From Datnioides undecimradiatus (lineage: Eukaryota; Chordata; Actinopteri; Lobotiformes; Datnioididae), in assembly GCA_008933995.1 (NCBI GenBank), contig WARS01000052.1, positions 3,224,001-3,288,000 on the forward strand: DNA of 64,000 nucleotides, in the 5' to 3' direction. The notes beneath the pieces were generated by a model. It did not search any database and had not been told where the DNA came from. It saw only the letters and a list, made by a program, of their open reading frames with translations. The translations under genes were made by a program, and so were the position numbers. Below, piece after piece: positions 14,131 to 26,400 of this stretch; the first letter of the stretch is position 1, and each line of letters opens with the position of its first letter.

Positions 14131-15460
14131 CAGTGTGTTACTCACATTTCAAGGGCGCTGTTTAAGTTTTCAGTCTTTGTAAAATCTAAATCAAGTTTAA
14201 AGAACGGATTAAACAGTGTCTGTCTGGTATAAACTGCAATTGTGAGTAGTAATTATGTAAAAAAAAAAACAAAAACAAAAAACAACTACATCACAAGACA
14301 CACATTCACCAATCAAGAGCCAGTCCTGGATGATAGCACTCTTAGCATAAGGTTCCTGCTCTTCATTGTATTTATATCTGCTCTCAAACTCCATACTGGA
14401 GTCAAAGGAATGCCCAAACACATGATTTAACCCTTATTTCTCTTATTACGGTAAAGTTAAAACATGCTCTTTTAAACTGAGAAGTAAATCATATGTCTAA
14501 CCTCTGTCTTGAGGTCTTAAGTTAAGCATTCCTAATGATGAAATATATTGGTCTGAGATGGTCGGATACATTTTTCCTTATCATACCTACACCTTCTTCT
14601 TGTACCTGTAATACTGTAACTAACCTGTTGCGCACAGCAATACAAAACAGTGCTGTTTCATTTACATGCCTTCTACACGGATCATCAGCTGGTGCTGATT
14701 AGGACATGCAGCTTCAGCCTAAACATTTTATCATACATGATATCATGGTTAGCATAGTTTAGGACAAATCAGATGGGAATAGCATTTTTTAAAACAATTC
14801 ATCATGCTAATGTTAGCTCATTAGGTAGCTACAGCTGATAAATTCTTCTAGTAACATTTGAGCCAACAAAACAACTGTGTCTGACTGTGTCGGCAATCTG
14901 TGACCAACAGTTTCAAAAATTATTACAAATTTCACGGGGGAAATCTGAAGCCATTATCACTGTAAACATGCATGTATAACTGTGCGAGACTCGAAAGTTT
15001 GACAGGCATAGCAACAGTAACTAAGGGGGCGTGGCTTAGCAAACAATTGAATTGTTGAAAGAGAAGAGCAGAGCACAATAGTGACCATGTGATCAAAAAA
15101 CGATTACCAAAATAGTAACAGGACAACTGTTTCCCGACTACCAAACCCACATAAAACACACAAACAAAGGCCTACACAGACCTTATTTATTTATTACAGC
15201 CTTTCTACCATCTCTCTTAACTCCCTATCCGTACAAACACACACACACACTCACACAAACACACCTCTCTCACATCCCTCCCCTCTGTGAAGAGGGCTAT
15301 CTCTCCCTCCATCTGCGTGTGTGAGGGGTTGTACTGGTGTGTCAGTAATGACAATGTCCCAGTGTTCCTCTCTGCCAATTAGCCCGGCCGTAATTACACA
15401 GACACATATGGAGCTGTCAATCACCTGGCTCCTCCACACAGGAACTCACCCACCCAGCAG

Positions 15461-15518
15461 AGAGAGCGAGAGAGACAGAGAGAGACAGCGGCAGAGAGAA
15501 GAGAGAGAGAGTGAGAGT
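15461..15518 (+). repeat. GA-rich low-complexity tract
   Basis: Imperfect GAGA/CAGA repeats that create artificial open frames on both strands full of Glu/Arg or Leu/Ser. It sits about 35 bp downstream of the motif cluster at 15.4 kb. Confidence 0.9.
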
Positions 15519-16299
15519 TTCCAACAGCCAGCTCTATACCACTCCAAACGACCACACGCTGTGCCAATAAGTAGCACGAGGAGAGTTTGTTCAATTACTC
15601 TAACTGTGCGGCAGTCCCACGGTTCACAGGAAAATGCCATGAAACCGCACTGGAGTGGCACTTTGGCAACCTATTTTTGTTTTGTGCTTCATTTGTGCAG
15701 CAGTTGTGATTTCCTATTTATTAAGTTAACACAATTTGTGACGATGCATTCCCCTCCAGATTGTAACCAGACCAGCTGTTGATGCAGAAATAAACTGTCT
15801 TTAGTGTTTGTTATTCAAAGATGCTAACGTTTGATATATGAAGTCTTTGGAAGATACACATATGAAGTGAACCAAAACTGATAACATACTCTGTTTCACA
15901 TTTACCAGCCGTGTCACCCAGAAAGGATACTATCAAAAAAAAAAACATGGAATCAACAATATGTTGATCTTACTTGTATTGTCTGTGTCACCTTAGCTTG
16001 ATATCATTTATTTGTCTTCGCCACAGAGCTCCATTGTTGTCCAAATAATCCAAACTGTTAAAAAACATCAATGAGCCACACTGTTGTGACATGTGACATG
16101 TCAATTTATGATGAAGAACATGGGCACTGTAGACTATTTTGAGTCAGTCCCACATCTGCTGTAAATACCCACTAGAGCATCAAATGTGTATCACTCCACA
16201 TCTCAAAATAGTCCCAGACAATGGCACTATTTACTCCAGTTTGAGTAACGTTTGCTAAAAACTGAAATGACCGACTCTTTTCGGAGCCTTTTTGTACAT

Positions 16300-16470
16300 G
16301 GGAGCTGTGGCTCAGAGGTGCAGAGGGTTCGATCCCTTGCTCCTCAGTGTTGCATTTCCAAATGTCCTTTGGCATGATGCTGAAACCCAAATTGTGAATT
16401 CAAATGAATGTCCCTTAGTTTCCTTTGATGTTGCAATCTGTGTTTGAATGGGTGAATGCTGAAACGAGAG
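16300..16470 (+). repeat. tRNA-derived teleost SINE, diverged copy
   Basis: The 5' part is tRNA-like with an RNA polymerase III A box TGGCTCAGAGG (16308-16318) and an intact B box GGTTCGATCCC (16326-16336). The body follows the widespread percomorph SINE pattern of the type TGTCCTTGGGCAAGA..CTGAACCCCAAATTG, here seen as TGTCCTTTGGCATGATGCTG and AACCCAAATTG, then a tail like GTGTTTGAATGGGTGAATG. Several differences from the family pattern make it an old insertion, in the pde1c intron. The exact subfamily cannot be named without a library search. Confidence 0.8.
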
Positions 16471-17637
16471 TCAGAAGACGAGATGTACCACCATGTAAGT
16501 TCGGTTTACCAATACAAATAGGTTTAGTGTTGGGGATGCATCATCATCAACACCAAATCAACATCAAATGCATTGCTTGTTTCGCTCTTTTCACCGGATT
16601 TTGTTTTCTGACCTCCTGCTATCGGTTGGATGCAATTATTGATTTATGCTATGACAATAAATCAATGCATTCATTGTGTATTTTAAATAAATTATCAAAG
16701 TTAGTATTGAGAAAGAGAGATTTAAAAAGTAAAAGGTTTTGACTTGGACATCCAGTAGGTACACGTATAGGATTGCTGGAAGGGTTTAACCACCTGCCAC
16801 AAAAGCTAGTTTGATTTCTAAATCAGTACTGAAAAACATTTCAAACAAACATTATCTTCATCATTTTCCCAGTTGAGACTTCAACATTATACATTTTTAT
16901 GAGGCCTCTTGGGTCCTAAAGCCATAAAACATGTCATCAACATTAAAAAAACATCATCACAAGGGAAATCAGATTGAATAATGAAGTGTACTGATTGCAG
17001 TTTTTGATCAATACAGAAACACGTTTAACAAACGATACTTAAATCTTAAAAGAATTACCCAGTCATCCAGTGGCATTAATTAATTTCTGCTTTCATTCTT
17101 GTAAATAAATGCATTCAAGTCCCAATAGAGGGACCTGATTTCCCAAGAGCTTCTCTGACAGAAACAAACAAATGAAAGTTTCATTATAAAGAAGACAACA
17201 CGCGTGGCACTCGAGTTATTCTTTGAGCTTTCAAGGTCTGCGAGTTGTTGTTTGTGTCCTCATAATTTCTATCCATTATGGTGCCAGTAATCTACGATGA
17301 GCTGACACGTGAATCAACACAAGAGAGAAAGCAACGAGTGATAGAAGGAGTGAAAGCATGCAAGATTGACCCTAAGGAATGAAGGTGGGTGAGCAGAGGG
17401 GATAATAATGATAATAATCATAGCAATAACAATAACAGCTTTTATTCAAATTGCACTTTCATGACAACGTGCTTTGCAAGACAGGGAACAATGAGGAACG
17501 AGAAAACAAAACAAAACAGGTAGGTCCAGCATGAGGTCCAGGGATGTAGGAGAGTGGGAGGGGCAGAGGGAGGAGGAGGTGGAGGTGGAGATGAGGAGGA
17601 GTAGGAAAAGGTCCAGAGTCCCAGCAGCAAGTCTTAC

Positions 17638-17664
17638 CTCTGGGACGTCTTCTTGTACTTGCGC
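17638..17664 (-). CDS. pde1c: pde1c short-isoform exon 2, a 27-nt micro-exon
   Basis: Encodes RKYKKTSQ with split codons at both ends, giving L-RKYKKTSQ-R when joined to the exon at 22.3 kb. Flanks are TTTTCTCTGTCAG (acceptor) and GTAAGA (donor). It completes the calmodulin-binding helix IWLRLRGLRKYKK. It enters and leaves in phase 2, so removing it keeps frame but deletes the basic core of the helix. Confidence 0.93.
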
Positions 17665-20600
17665 CTGACAGAGAAAACAAACGAAAGACCAGTGAGGCAT
17701 CGGATGAAATGTTACTCCTCTAATCTGCTCAGTGTTTAGTTCTTCTACAGAACCTGACTGAACATCAGAAGACAAATGAAAACACTGGGCCCCCTTGCAA
17801 GAACCAGTTCTATGAATAAATTCACAATTAGCACGTGTGAATCAATCACGTTCACCAAAATGTTCTCATTGTTCTCGACTCATCCATCTCCTCACAGAGG
17901 AAAAACATTAGTTAGACTTAAGAATTTATGATACTGAAATAAACATAAATATAAATATATAACTAAAATCACGTTTGCACATAATTATTCTGTTTATTAT
18001 CATGGGTTTTAATAAGGGGCTTGAGTTTATTATTTTACGTTTCTTTGACTGCATTAGTATACTTTGGCGAAGCGACATCCAGTACCATGCTCTGTTGCAC
18101 CTGACAGTGTAACATCACCTGCTGTATAATATTTGTTTGTCCAGCTCCCTGACTTCCCTGTGAATCCCCTCCATCTGAGTCATTTTCAAACCAATTTGCT
18201 TTTATAGACATTTTTCAGCATCTAACTTCAAGTCGAACCATTTCACTCAGTCACACTACAGGGTTGCCCAGATAAAACGTCGTTAACAGCTTGATATTTT
18301 CTAAATGTTTCATTCCTCTAATACAGCTACTGAATTTATTATTTTTTTGTCTGCTCATTTCCGAGAGCTCTGCACAGCTCTGTGATTCTTCACTTTGTTC
18401 TTTGGTAACAGTTTTCTAAACAAAACTTGGCCATAAACAGAGTGGAGCAGGTTGCCTTATACAGCAATTGCAGTGTTGAATATCCAAGTGATCAAGTCGG
18501 GTGCATCTTAATGCCTACGCGTCCCTCCCTGTCCCCCAGACTTCTGTTTTCAACAAGCGCAGTCACTAACTCTCTGAAATTACAGCAAAAAGATAGGTTT
18601 ATGAAACCATTTGAGGCAAGAAATGGGCAATGCAATATAGTCTGATCTTGTTTTGTGAGTCATCGTCGTTCAGGCACCCCTCAAAAACATTTAATGGGCA
18701 TGAATGTTATTAACTGCACTTTTAAAAAAATGCTAAGTTTCCTCTGGTTTGTTACAAAACTTCCTCACAGACAGAAGAGAGAGGTTTAAGGTAAGAACAC
18801 GAGAATGTTCTTGCATGAGAGCCAGTGTTCACCCTAGCGCAGACCATATCCCCCCCCAAAAAATCAATAAGCAACCATGAAATTATTATAAATGTGCAAA
18901 TTTTAAGCAATGGCAGTGGTTGTTTCCTTTTCCTTTTTGACATATTAACATATTATTTCATTTAGTTATGTTCACGCTGTAAATCTCACAAGAATGCAAA
19001 TGCAGACAATCACTTATGCAGATTAGGGATTTGAGAGAGGTGTAATGATATGCAAACACACACACACAGGCACAGACACACACCACTCCACCCTCTGACA
19101 TCCACCTACTTTACTACTACACACACATACACATAAAGGGAACCTACACAGCTGCATTAAAACACACCTACTATCACTTAGCCTAACATTTAGCCTAAAA
19201 CACACCCACACCTCCACGAAGCGATAACAGCGTGACTCTAAAAGCTGAAATCATACACACACACACACACTTAAGGCACTCATAACAGTAAAGTGGAGGG
19301 CAGGATGGACCCACTGCCGTTTGACTACAGACGTGCATTTAAATTCCAGTCAGGCAGGATTCACAGCACTTAGCTTGATTTGTTTCTCAGTCGTTTTCTG
19401 TATCAATCTTTCCCGGAGCTCAGCGCAAAACTGCAAGCTAAGGAAGTTAGTCTGCGTAAAGAAATGTTAAGAGCTCCCTCGAGATTAGCAGGAAATAAAT
19501 GATTAGATCGGTCATTTGGGGTCCATCAAGCAATTAAAATATAAAAGACATGAAGACAGGACGAGTTTGGAGAGAAGGATACGGATAACAAAAGAGCACA
19601 TTAGAGGCAGATAAATAAGAGTGAGGAGAAACACTGTGGAAGTGTTCAAGTATGGATACTGCCTCCTCTCCTAACCTCCCCTCCTATCCTCTCTTCCACC
19701 TTTTGCCCCTTCCCCCATCACAGAGCTTGCTTTACATCCAAATGTGTGTGTCAACAACACAGAGCTTCTTCTAATTAGGGGGCTTTAATGCAATGTCCTC
19801 GGCATAATGAGGATGTGGGTTGAAAGGGGTCATGGAAATTCCAGGAATTATCGTAATTATAAAGGTCACGGAGAAGTTATTAAAAAAAATGTAATGATGT
19901 GAAAACACATTTTTAGGATAGCAACTAGCTGTCTGGATGTCTAACAGCAGCTTGTTGTTCTTGGATTATTTTAACTTTATTTCATTTTACCTCATGAATC
20001 ACATTGTGTCATAAAAGGGACATCTGGCCACCTTGATCCTCCTTGGGCCAAATCTCAGTTGCCCTTCCCTTCTGTGAAGAACTGTTGATCAAGTGATTAA
20101 ATAATTCATTGATTTCCATTAATCAGTAGGTGACAGAGAGGTCGGGTCTGTCGCAGTGATCTAATTTATCAATGGAAATCCATAGGACTCCATTCTCAGA
20201 TGCAAAAACATAAAAAGGGCCATTTGTCAGAGCGAGGCAATAAAACACAACACGCTGTTTATGCCTTCATCATCAGGCTTTAGACTGCGTCACTGAAGGT
20301 TGAGCAGAGGGAAAACCAAAGCAAATGCTATCCATGGGTGACTGGTGCACTCTGTGGAGTAGGCTGCACCATAGACTGCTGTGGTAGCCATCAAGTGCAC
20401 GCACGTACACACACACACACAAATCATACAGCTGCCAAACAAATCTCCAAGGATAAGCTGGCAGTACATACACTAAATGTCACCAAGCTGCCATACACAC
20501 TCTCAAACGCATCCGATCTATATCATCCACACAAGCAAATGCATGGTCAACCACACACACATACACATGCATGCATAGATATGCTGCATACTGTCAAACC

Positions 20601-23446
20601 CTCCCTATTAAACACATAACACATACGGTGCAAAGCGTCAACATCTGTGGGGGCTGCCTGTCAGTTGGAGATCCCTCTCTTCAGACGGAGGCTCTTTGTG
20701 AGATTAAAGGCTAATGTGATCTCTGACACGCAACAGGAGCCCTCAGAGCAGCCAGCAGACTGCAGCGGAGCCGTGATGGGAGGGAAAAAAAAAAAAAAAA
20801 AAAGACCCGGGCCCACGTTACATTCATCTGACTCACTGTCCATCAAATATCCAAAAAGACAGATGGTTATAATGGGGAATTTATGACGGTGACCAAATGG
20901 GGGAGACAACAGAGTCATCCGAGGAAACTGATGTGGCATGAGGATGATGGCAAGGGGACCCGCGTATAGAGTTTCTGACACAAGAGAGAGAGAAACAATG
21001 ACTAATCATGGAACAATAGAGATACCATGACATGAAAATAACTAAAAATAAAACAGGGAGATGTGAGGGGAAAGCAGAGGAAGGCTGATAGATGAAGTGC
21101 AGCCCCATGCACGGTTCATTCACTCAGTCGACGTCTGTTGCGCAGGAGGAAACTCCATTTCATTCAGACTTCCAGCAGTAACATTAAAGATTTTTTTCTC
21201 GAAACGCTCCCTTCCTAGCAACACCGCCTTCTCCTCCCCCTGCTGAGTAAGAAGGAAGAGAACTGAAACCCTTCAACTTGCATACAAAGTGTGCTGGGCT
21301 TTCTTCTCAGGGCGAAAGGTCAGAGAGGTGTTGATTGGTTGGTGGATAAGAGGAAGTAATATTGTAGTATTGGGTGCTGGGGGGGTTAAAAAAGTAACCT
21401 CCTGAGAGAAACTGGCAGAAATGAGAGATGTGAGGCTCGGGGAGGCTTTTGCATTATTTAAAGGGAAATATTATGGGTGCGTAAGAGGCAAAAGACAAAA
21501 TATGTGAGGAATTCCTTCAGGCTCAACATCTCTACTGAAAGCACGCACATTTAGTGTCAAAAGTCCAAACTTATAGTCTTGTAGCATCGTAATTCTACAC
21601 GAACAACAGGTGTTATTTTATGTCAGCCGACACGTGCAGTCAAAATGGGCATATTCCATCAGGATGCGAAATGAATACAATGTTAATATGACGGTTAATG
21701 TTAAACATAATGTTTTTGGCTGTGATGCATGAGAGTTAGGGAAATCGACTAAAATAAACATGCAATAAGGGTGCGAGTGTGAGCTCTGACGTACTTTCCC
21801 TTCCTTCCTCACCGGTCAATAAAGTCAACAAACCATTCGAAATACTTGAGAGGAAATAGCTCTGAACTATTTGGTTTGAGTAATTCCAGTTTCTCTCTCT
21901 ATATTTGTTTTTTTCTTTTCTTTTTGCTAAATTTCTTTCAATGTTGCTTTCTTTCTCTCACAGCCTGACACGCACACACACATGCGCGCGTGCGCAGACA
22001 GACAGACATGCACCTACCGTAAACAACACAAGTGTGAGGTGAAAAAAGCCGGGGTGCAATTATGACGCTCACACCGTTTCCTATATTCTTCCTGCATGCT
22101 TTTTAAAATCAGAATTAATCTGTGAAATACGCTGTTACAGATAATTAGAGATAATTTCACATGCAAATATGAACAGCTTCATTCAAACATAACTGTTTCA
22201 CAGCATTGCCTGACACACACACTTGTTGAAAACAGAAAAAGCGGGCATACTCACAGTCCCCGGAGCCTGAGCCAAATCTTCTCAATCTGTTCCGGCTGAA
22301 GGTACTTCAGGGCCGTGCTTTCGAACTCCTCGATCTCTTTGGTGGGAGACTCCATGGCAGAGGCTCAAAGAGTTCCGGATGTGCCAACAAGAGATCACAA
22401 AAAAAAAAAGTTTAATCCCTCTTAAGTGTGAGCCGTGAGGAAGACGCAACACCGAGCAGAGAGATGTTGCTATGTGGTGGAACCCGGGATGTGACCGAGG
22501 TTTCCGCTTTCTTCATTCACATTTGCGCCCACAGCTGCAGCAAACCGGCCGTCATCCTTCCTTTTTCTGTCTGTTCTCCCTTGTTTATGTGAGAGAGTGT
22601 GTGTGACTAAAACTCAGCAACACTCAGTGCAGTGCAGTGCTCAAGCAGCTGTGATAAGTCGTGGAAGAGCCCAACTGTACCTCTTTCCTTTCTCCCTCTC
22701 TTCTCTCTCACTCTCTCGCTGTCTCTCTCTCGCTCTCATTCGTTCACTGCTCTCCTGTGTGAGCACAGGGGTCCTGGAGCCGTGCCATGCTCTCCCAGCA
22801 ACAACGGGATGCAGACGGCAGGGCAGCTCAATCCGGGATTAACGCTCACTGCCGCGCTCTCCACACAAGAGGGAGGGAGGAGAAACACCACCAGTCAAAG
22901 AGAGGGAGGAGTCTGGATGATAATGAGAAACCATGTTCTGTTTCATCCGCTGGAAAAACCAGAGGGACGTAAATGAGTGAGGATGAGTGAGGACAGGAGG
23001 GAGAGACCTTTAGAAGAAGACATGGCGAAGGTGTGATAACATATCTGGTAAAAGAATAGATTTTAATGGGACCTCTTCCCCGTGAGGCACCAAAATAATG
23101 ACAGCTTCTTTCGTCAGGAATGTGAAGGTAAATGCCATCATGCAAACACAGATTTCATCAGGAGTGTACATCAGTGTTCAAAAGTGATGTAAACATTTGC
23201 TGCACATGTGACCGCTTTAGATTTGTGATGCATCCATCTGAAAATGTAGATAAAGCATCTGCTGTACAACATACTAAATGCCATTCTAGAGAGGATTAAA
23301 TAGAGCACAGACAGGGCATTGACACTGATTTGACTGAGATTACTCTGATCCATCGAGCACATTCAGCACCGTCCGATATCCACCCAGCCCAATACAAGCA
23401 CTCTAAGACATAAAATATCCTTTTGTCTCTTTTTCTTGCTCTCTTT

Positions 23447-23490
<44 letters not shown>

Positions 23491-26400
23491 ATTCAACCAC
23501 ATCCAAAAGCCACTGCTGTCTTTTGCATTTTCATAGGCAAAAATGTCCTTTCTGCTTCATTTGGCCAGATAATGTGGCAATTACCAGCCCAGTTTCAAAT
23601 TTTATGAAACCTGCAGCCATATAAACCATCACAACGCACTGATTCCTGCATATATCATATGTTATATTCCACCCGTTATGAGAGCTGCATCAGTAATTGC
23701 ATGCTGAACACAGTAGGAACTGACAAGTGTGGACATTTTCTTATATAATATTAAAATGTCTTTGTCCCTGTGTTTCTTATTATTACACTTTCCACAACAA
23801 AAGGTGTTTTTCAGTAATGGATGATTTGACTTCTGTAATAACATTTATCCCTTATCATGATCTCATCATTTTTAGCTTGCTGTCACTACGCACACATACA
23901 TATTGCTATTTAGTTTATGATAGAAGCATGTTCTGTGCGAGCATGTATAACTGTTTGCACCTCTGCTCCTCCTCAGCTAGCTCCAGACTCCCCTGAACAA
24001 ACAGGAAAAACCCAAGAGAACCAGCAGCTGTGTCTTCTCATTCTCTGCAAATCCAAAACTTGCAAGGATGACTCAGCCTAGACCCCCCTTTCTCTGAGCC
24101 CCCTACCATACTCTTAGGTCTTTCAATTACTTGATGCAGGATGCAGGGATAATGCTAGGGCGCCACCTCAAAGAGGCTCCTGCTTTCATCTGCTGAGATG
24201 GGTCCTCCGTGAGGAGGGAGGAGAGAGGTCTGCCTGAGTGCCATGAAGCCTGCTGATGTTCTCTTCAAAGGTGCACTTATCTATGTCTCTTTCTCCTTCT
24301 GTCTTTGGCTTTCGGTTTCTTTTGCTTCCTAGCTGCCTTTCTCCAATCAATTCTTTATCACCATGTATTTTTTTATTTTTTCGTTTTTTGTGGAGGTATG
24401 CTGGCCCCCAGGAGATCTCAAGCCACAGGCAGAGTTGACAGGTCAACCCAAGGGGAATCCACAACAGTAACTTCACATTTCACTGCTTGTTGTTCACAGG
24501 TTTACACCCCAGGGACCTGATGTACTGTGTCATCTTTATGTGTAAGTGTGACTCGGAATAAGGTTGAGCCTTCTGAGAAAGGTTCTGTCAAAAACACTGC
24601 AAGGACTAGGAAGGTCAGTGTACGCTGCAGTGCACTCACAATAGAGTGTTTACTCCGTCACAATACAGCTCGTAAGGCCATGACAAAGTGGGAAAGATAG
24701 TGTTTTCAAAAATTAAACAAAGTCATTTATTATACAGATTGGGATTCATAAATACATAACAAAAACACAGAAAGACATGGAGAGTGCAGGTCAGTGGAAT
24801 CAGAGATGTGAGGTGTGCATTAGGGAATAACTAAGGAGGAACTAGAGCTGCCACGTAACAGGCGTCTGCAAGGAAGGAGACAGGGAGAGGTTGTTTCCCT
24901 CCACCCGCTGGTCAAGTTGCAGCTTACGTCATCACTCCATCATTTAATCCTTTCGACATTTGTGTGAAAAACACTTTTTGTGCCAAAGTCAAAGTGATTC
25001 CACTGAGTCGTTGCCAAGATTTTGCATTCATGAATCCAAAGCTGTGTTTTGTGGCTTCACAGTGACCTTCGAGCACCAAAACCTAATCAGCTCAGTGAGA
25101 CCAAGTAGATGTTGGTGCCAAATATAAAGGAGCTCCCGCAAGGTATTCCTGAGATATCACGTTCACGATGCATAAAATAATAGCGTCTAGAATAGAGTTT
25201 TGTTGAGAGAAATGTGGCCCAGAGGCTTTGCACCCCAGGAATCTCATAAAATACTTTAATTACATTGCCAACTGATGAATGAAATACCTTCTGGAAAAAC
25301 ACAATTGTGGTAACGTGGCTTATTTGGACCACTGGATGGTGAGATGGGACAATACAGCAATGCTGAGTATGTGATGAAATATTAGGAATACACAGAAGTC
25401 CTTTGCTTGTTGCTCATTTCTAAATTATATGTCATTGTTGCCAAGGAATCTAACTGCAAAATTGGGAATAATCAGCATTCTGAATGACAAATTCAAACAG
25501 ATGCGCGTCCAAACAAAGCATGTAAAATCTGTCAAATAGTCTCATGTTAAAATGAATTACTGTGGAAAAATGAGTGTCAGACCGCAGAACGTGAACAAAC
25601 GCTGTACCACAACAATAATAGCCTGTGTGTCTTTGGACATGTAGCCAACATTTTATTTAATTTTATTTAAAGACCGATGAACCAACACAATATCTGACTG
25701 CGACCCTTTTCACGAGCGATCATCAAAATATGTCCCTGATTAATTACTATCACAACAACTGCTCACAAGAAAGGCTTAATAAATCCAGTCTTGGGGAAAA
25801 TGAATTATTCGTATGACTATGACAGAGGGACTTGCTGGAAATTGCGCGCTGCTAAGGTATTCTTGTCACTGTTCTCAAGCTCACACAGCGAAATCAAGAC
25901 ATTAACAACCCCGGCCATTTGGAGGTACATGAAAAATTCAAATCTCATTTAAATTTCCAGGCAAGTTGATAAGGGTATCTATGCATCAAAATAGCAATCG
26001 CCTTTGCGGTAATAACCACATTTTGGTGAAGATCATCTATCACAAAATATTATTTCCCATCTATACTTCATTTCTCTTTTTGTATTAGATGTGGTGGAGA
26101 TGGAAGGATGGGTGGGAGAAATTGAGGGCACCCGGCCATAAAGATATATTTATCTGCAGAGTGACAGGAGGGAAAGATACCTCAGAGAATAAACTATAAC
26201 CCATTATTTCATCCCCAAGAGAGATTCCTATAGGTCAAAGGTGATGCATACAATGTCTGAACTGAGGACCCAAGTGAGGAGGGAAGTAATCAGGCTACGG
26301 TATTTGAGCAGCATGGGCACAGCTAACATGAAAATAGGTTTCCCTCTTACACACCTGTAGGTATAAAGGTCAAAACTGTTGCCACAGCATGAACTAAGGT

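Noticed and set aside
15321-15782. 153-codon open frame on the plus strand
   Set aside because: Its middle is translated GA repeat (Glu/Arg runs), with no family resemblance on either side.
16308-16336. A functional tRNA gene
   Set aside because: A and B boxes are present, but the body continues as a SINE and no complete cloverleaf with an anticodon arm is evident.
1-17637. Search for the shared pde1c exon (LRSLVKQLERGE type) and catalytic exons
   Set aside because: No minus-strand stretch encoding these conserved residues was seen; they are assumed to lie outside the window.
20647-20981. Overlapping open frames around the A run at 20.79 kb
   Set aside because: They depend on the homopolymer (poly-Lys or poly-Phe) and have no other coding signal.
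24186-24476. 96-codon minus-strand frame with a signal-peptide-like start
   Set aside because: The apparent start is GTG, the remainder is a translated purine-rich stretch rich in Lys/Arg, and no splice or homology support exists.
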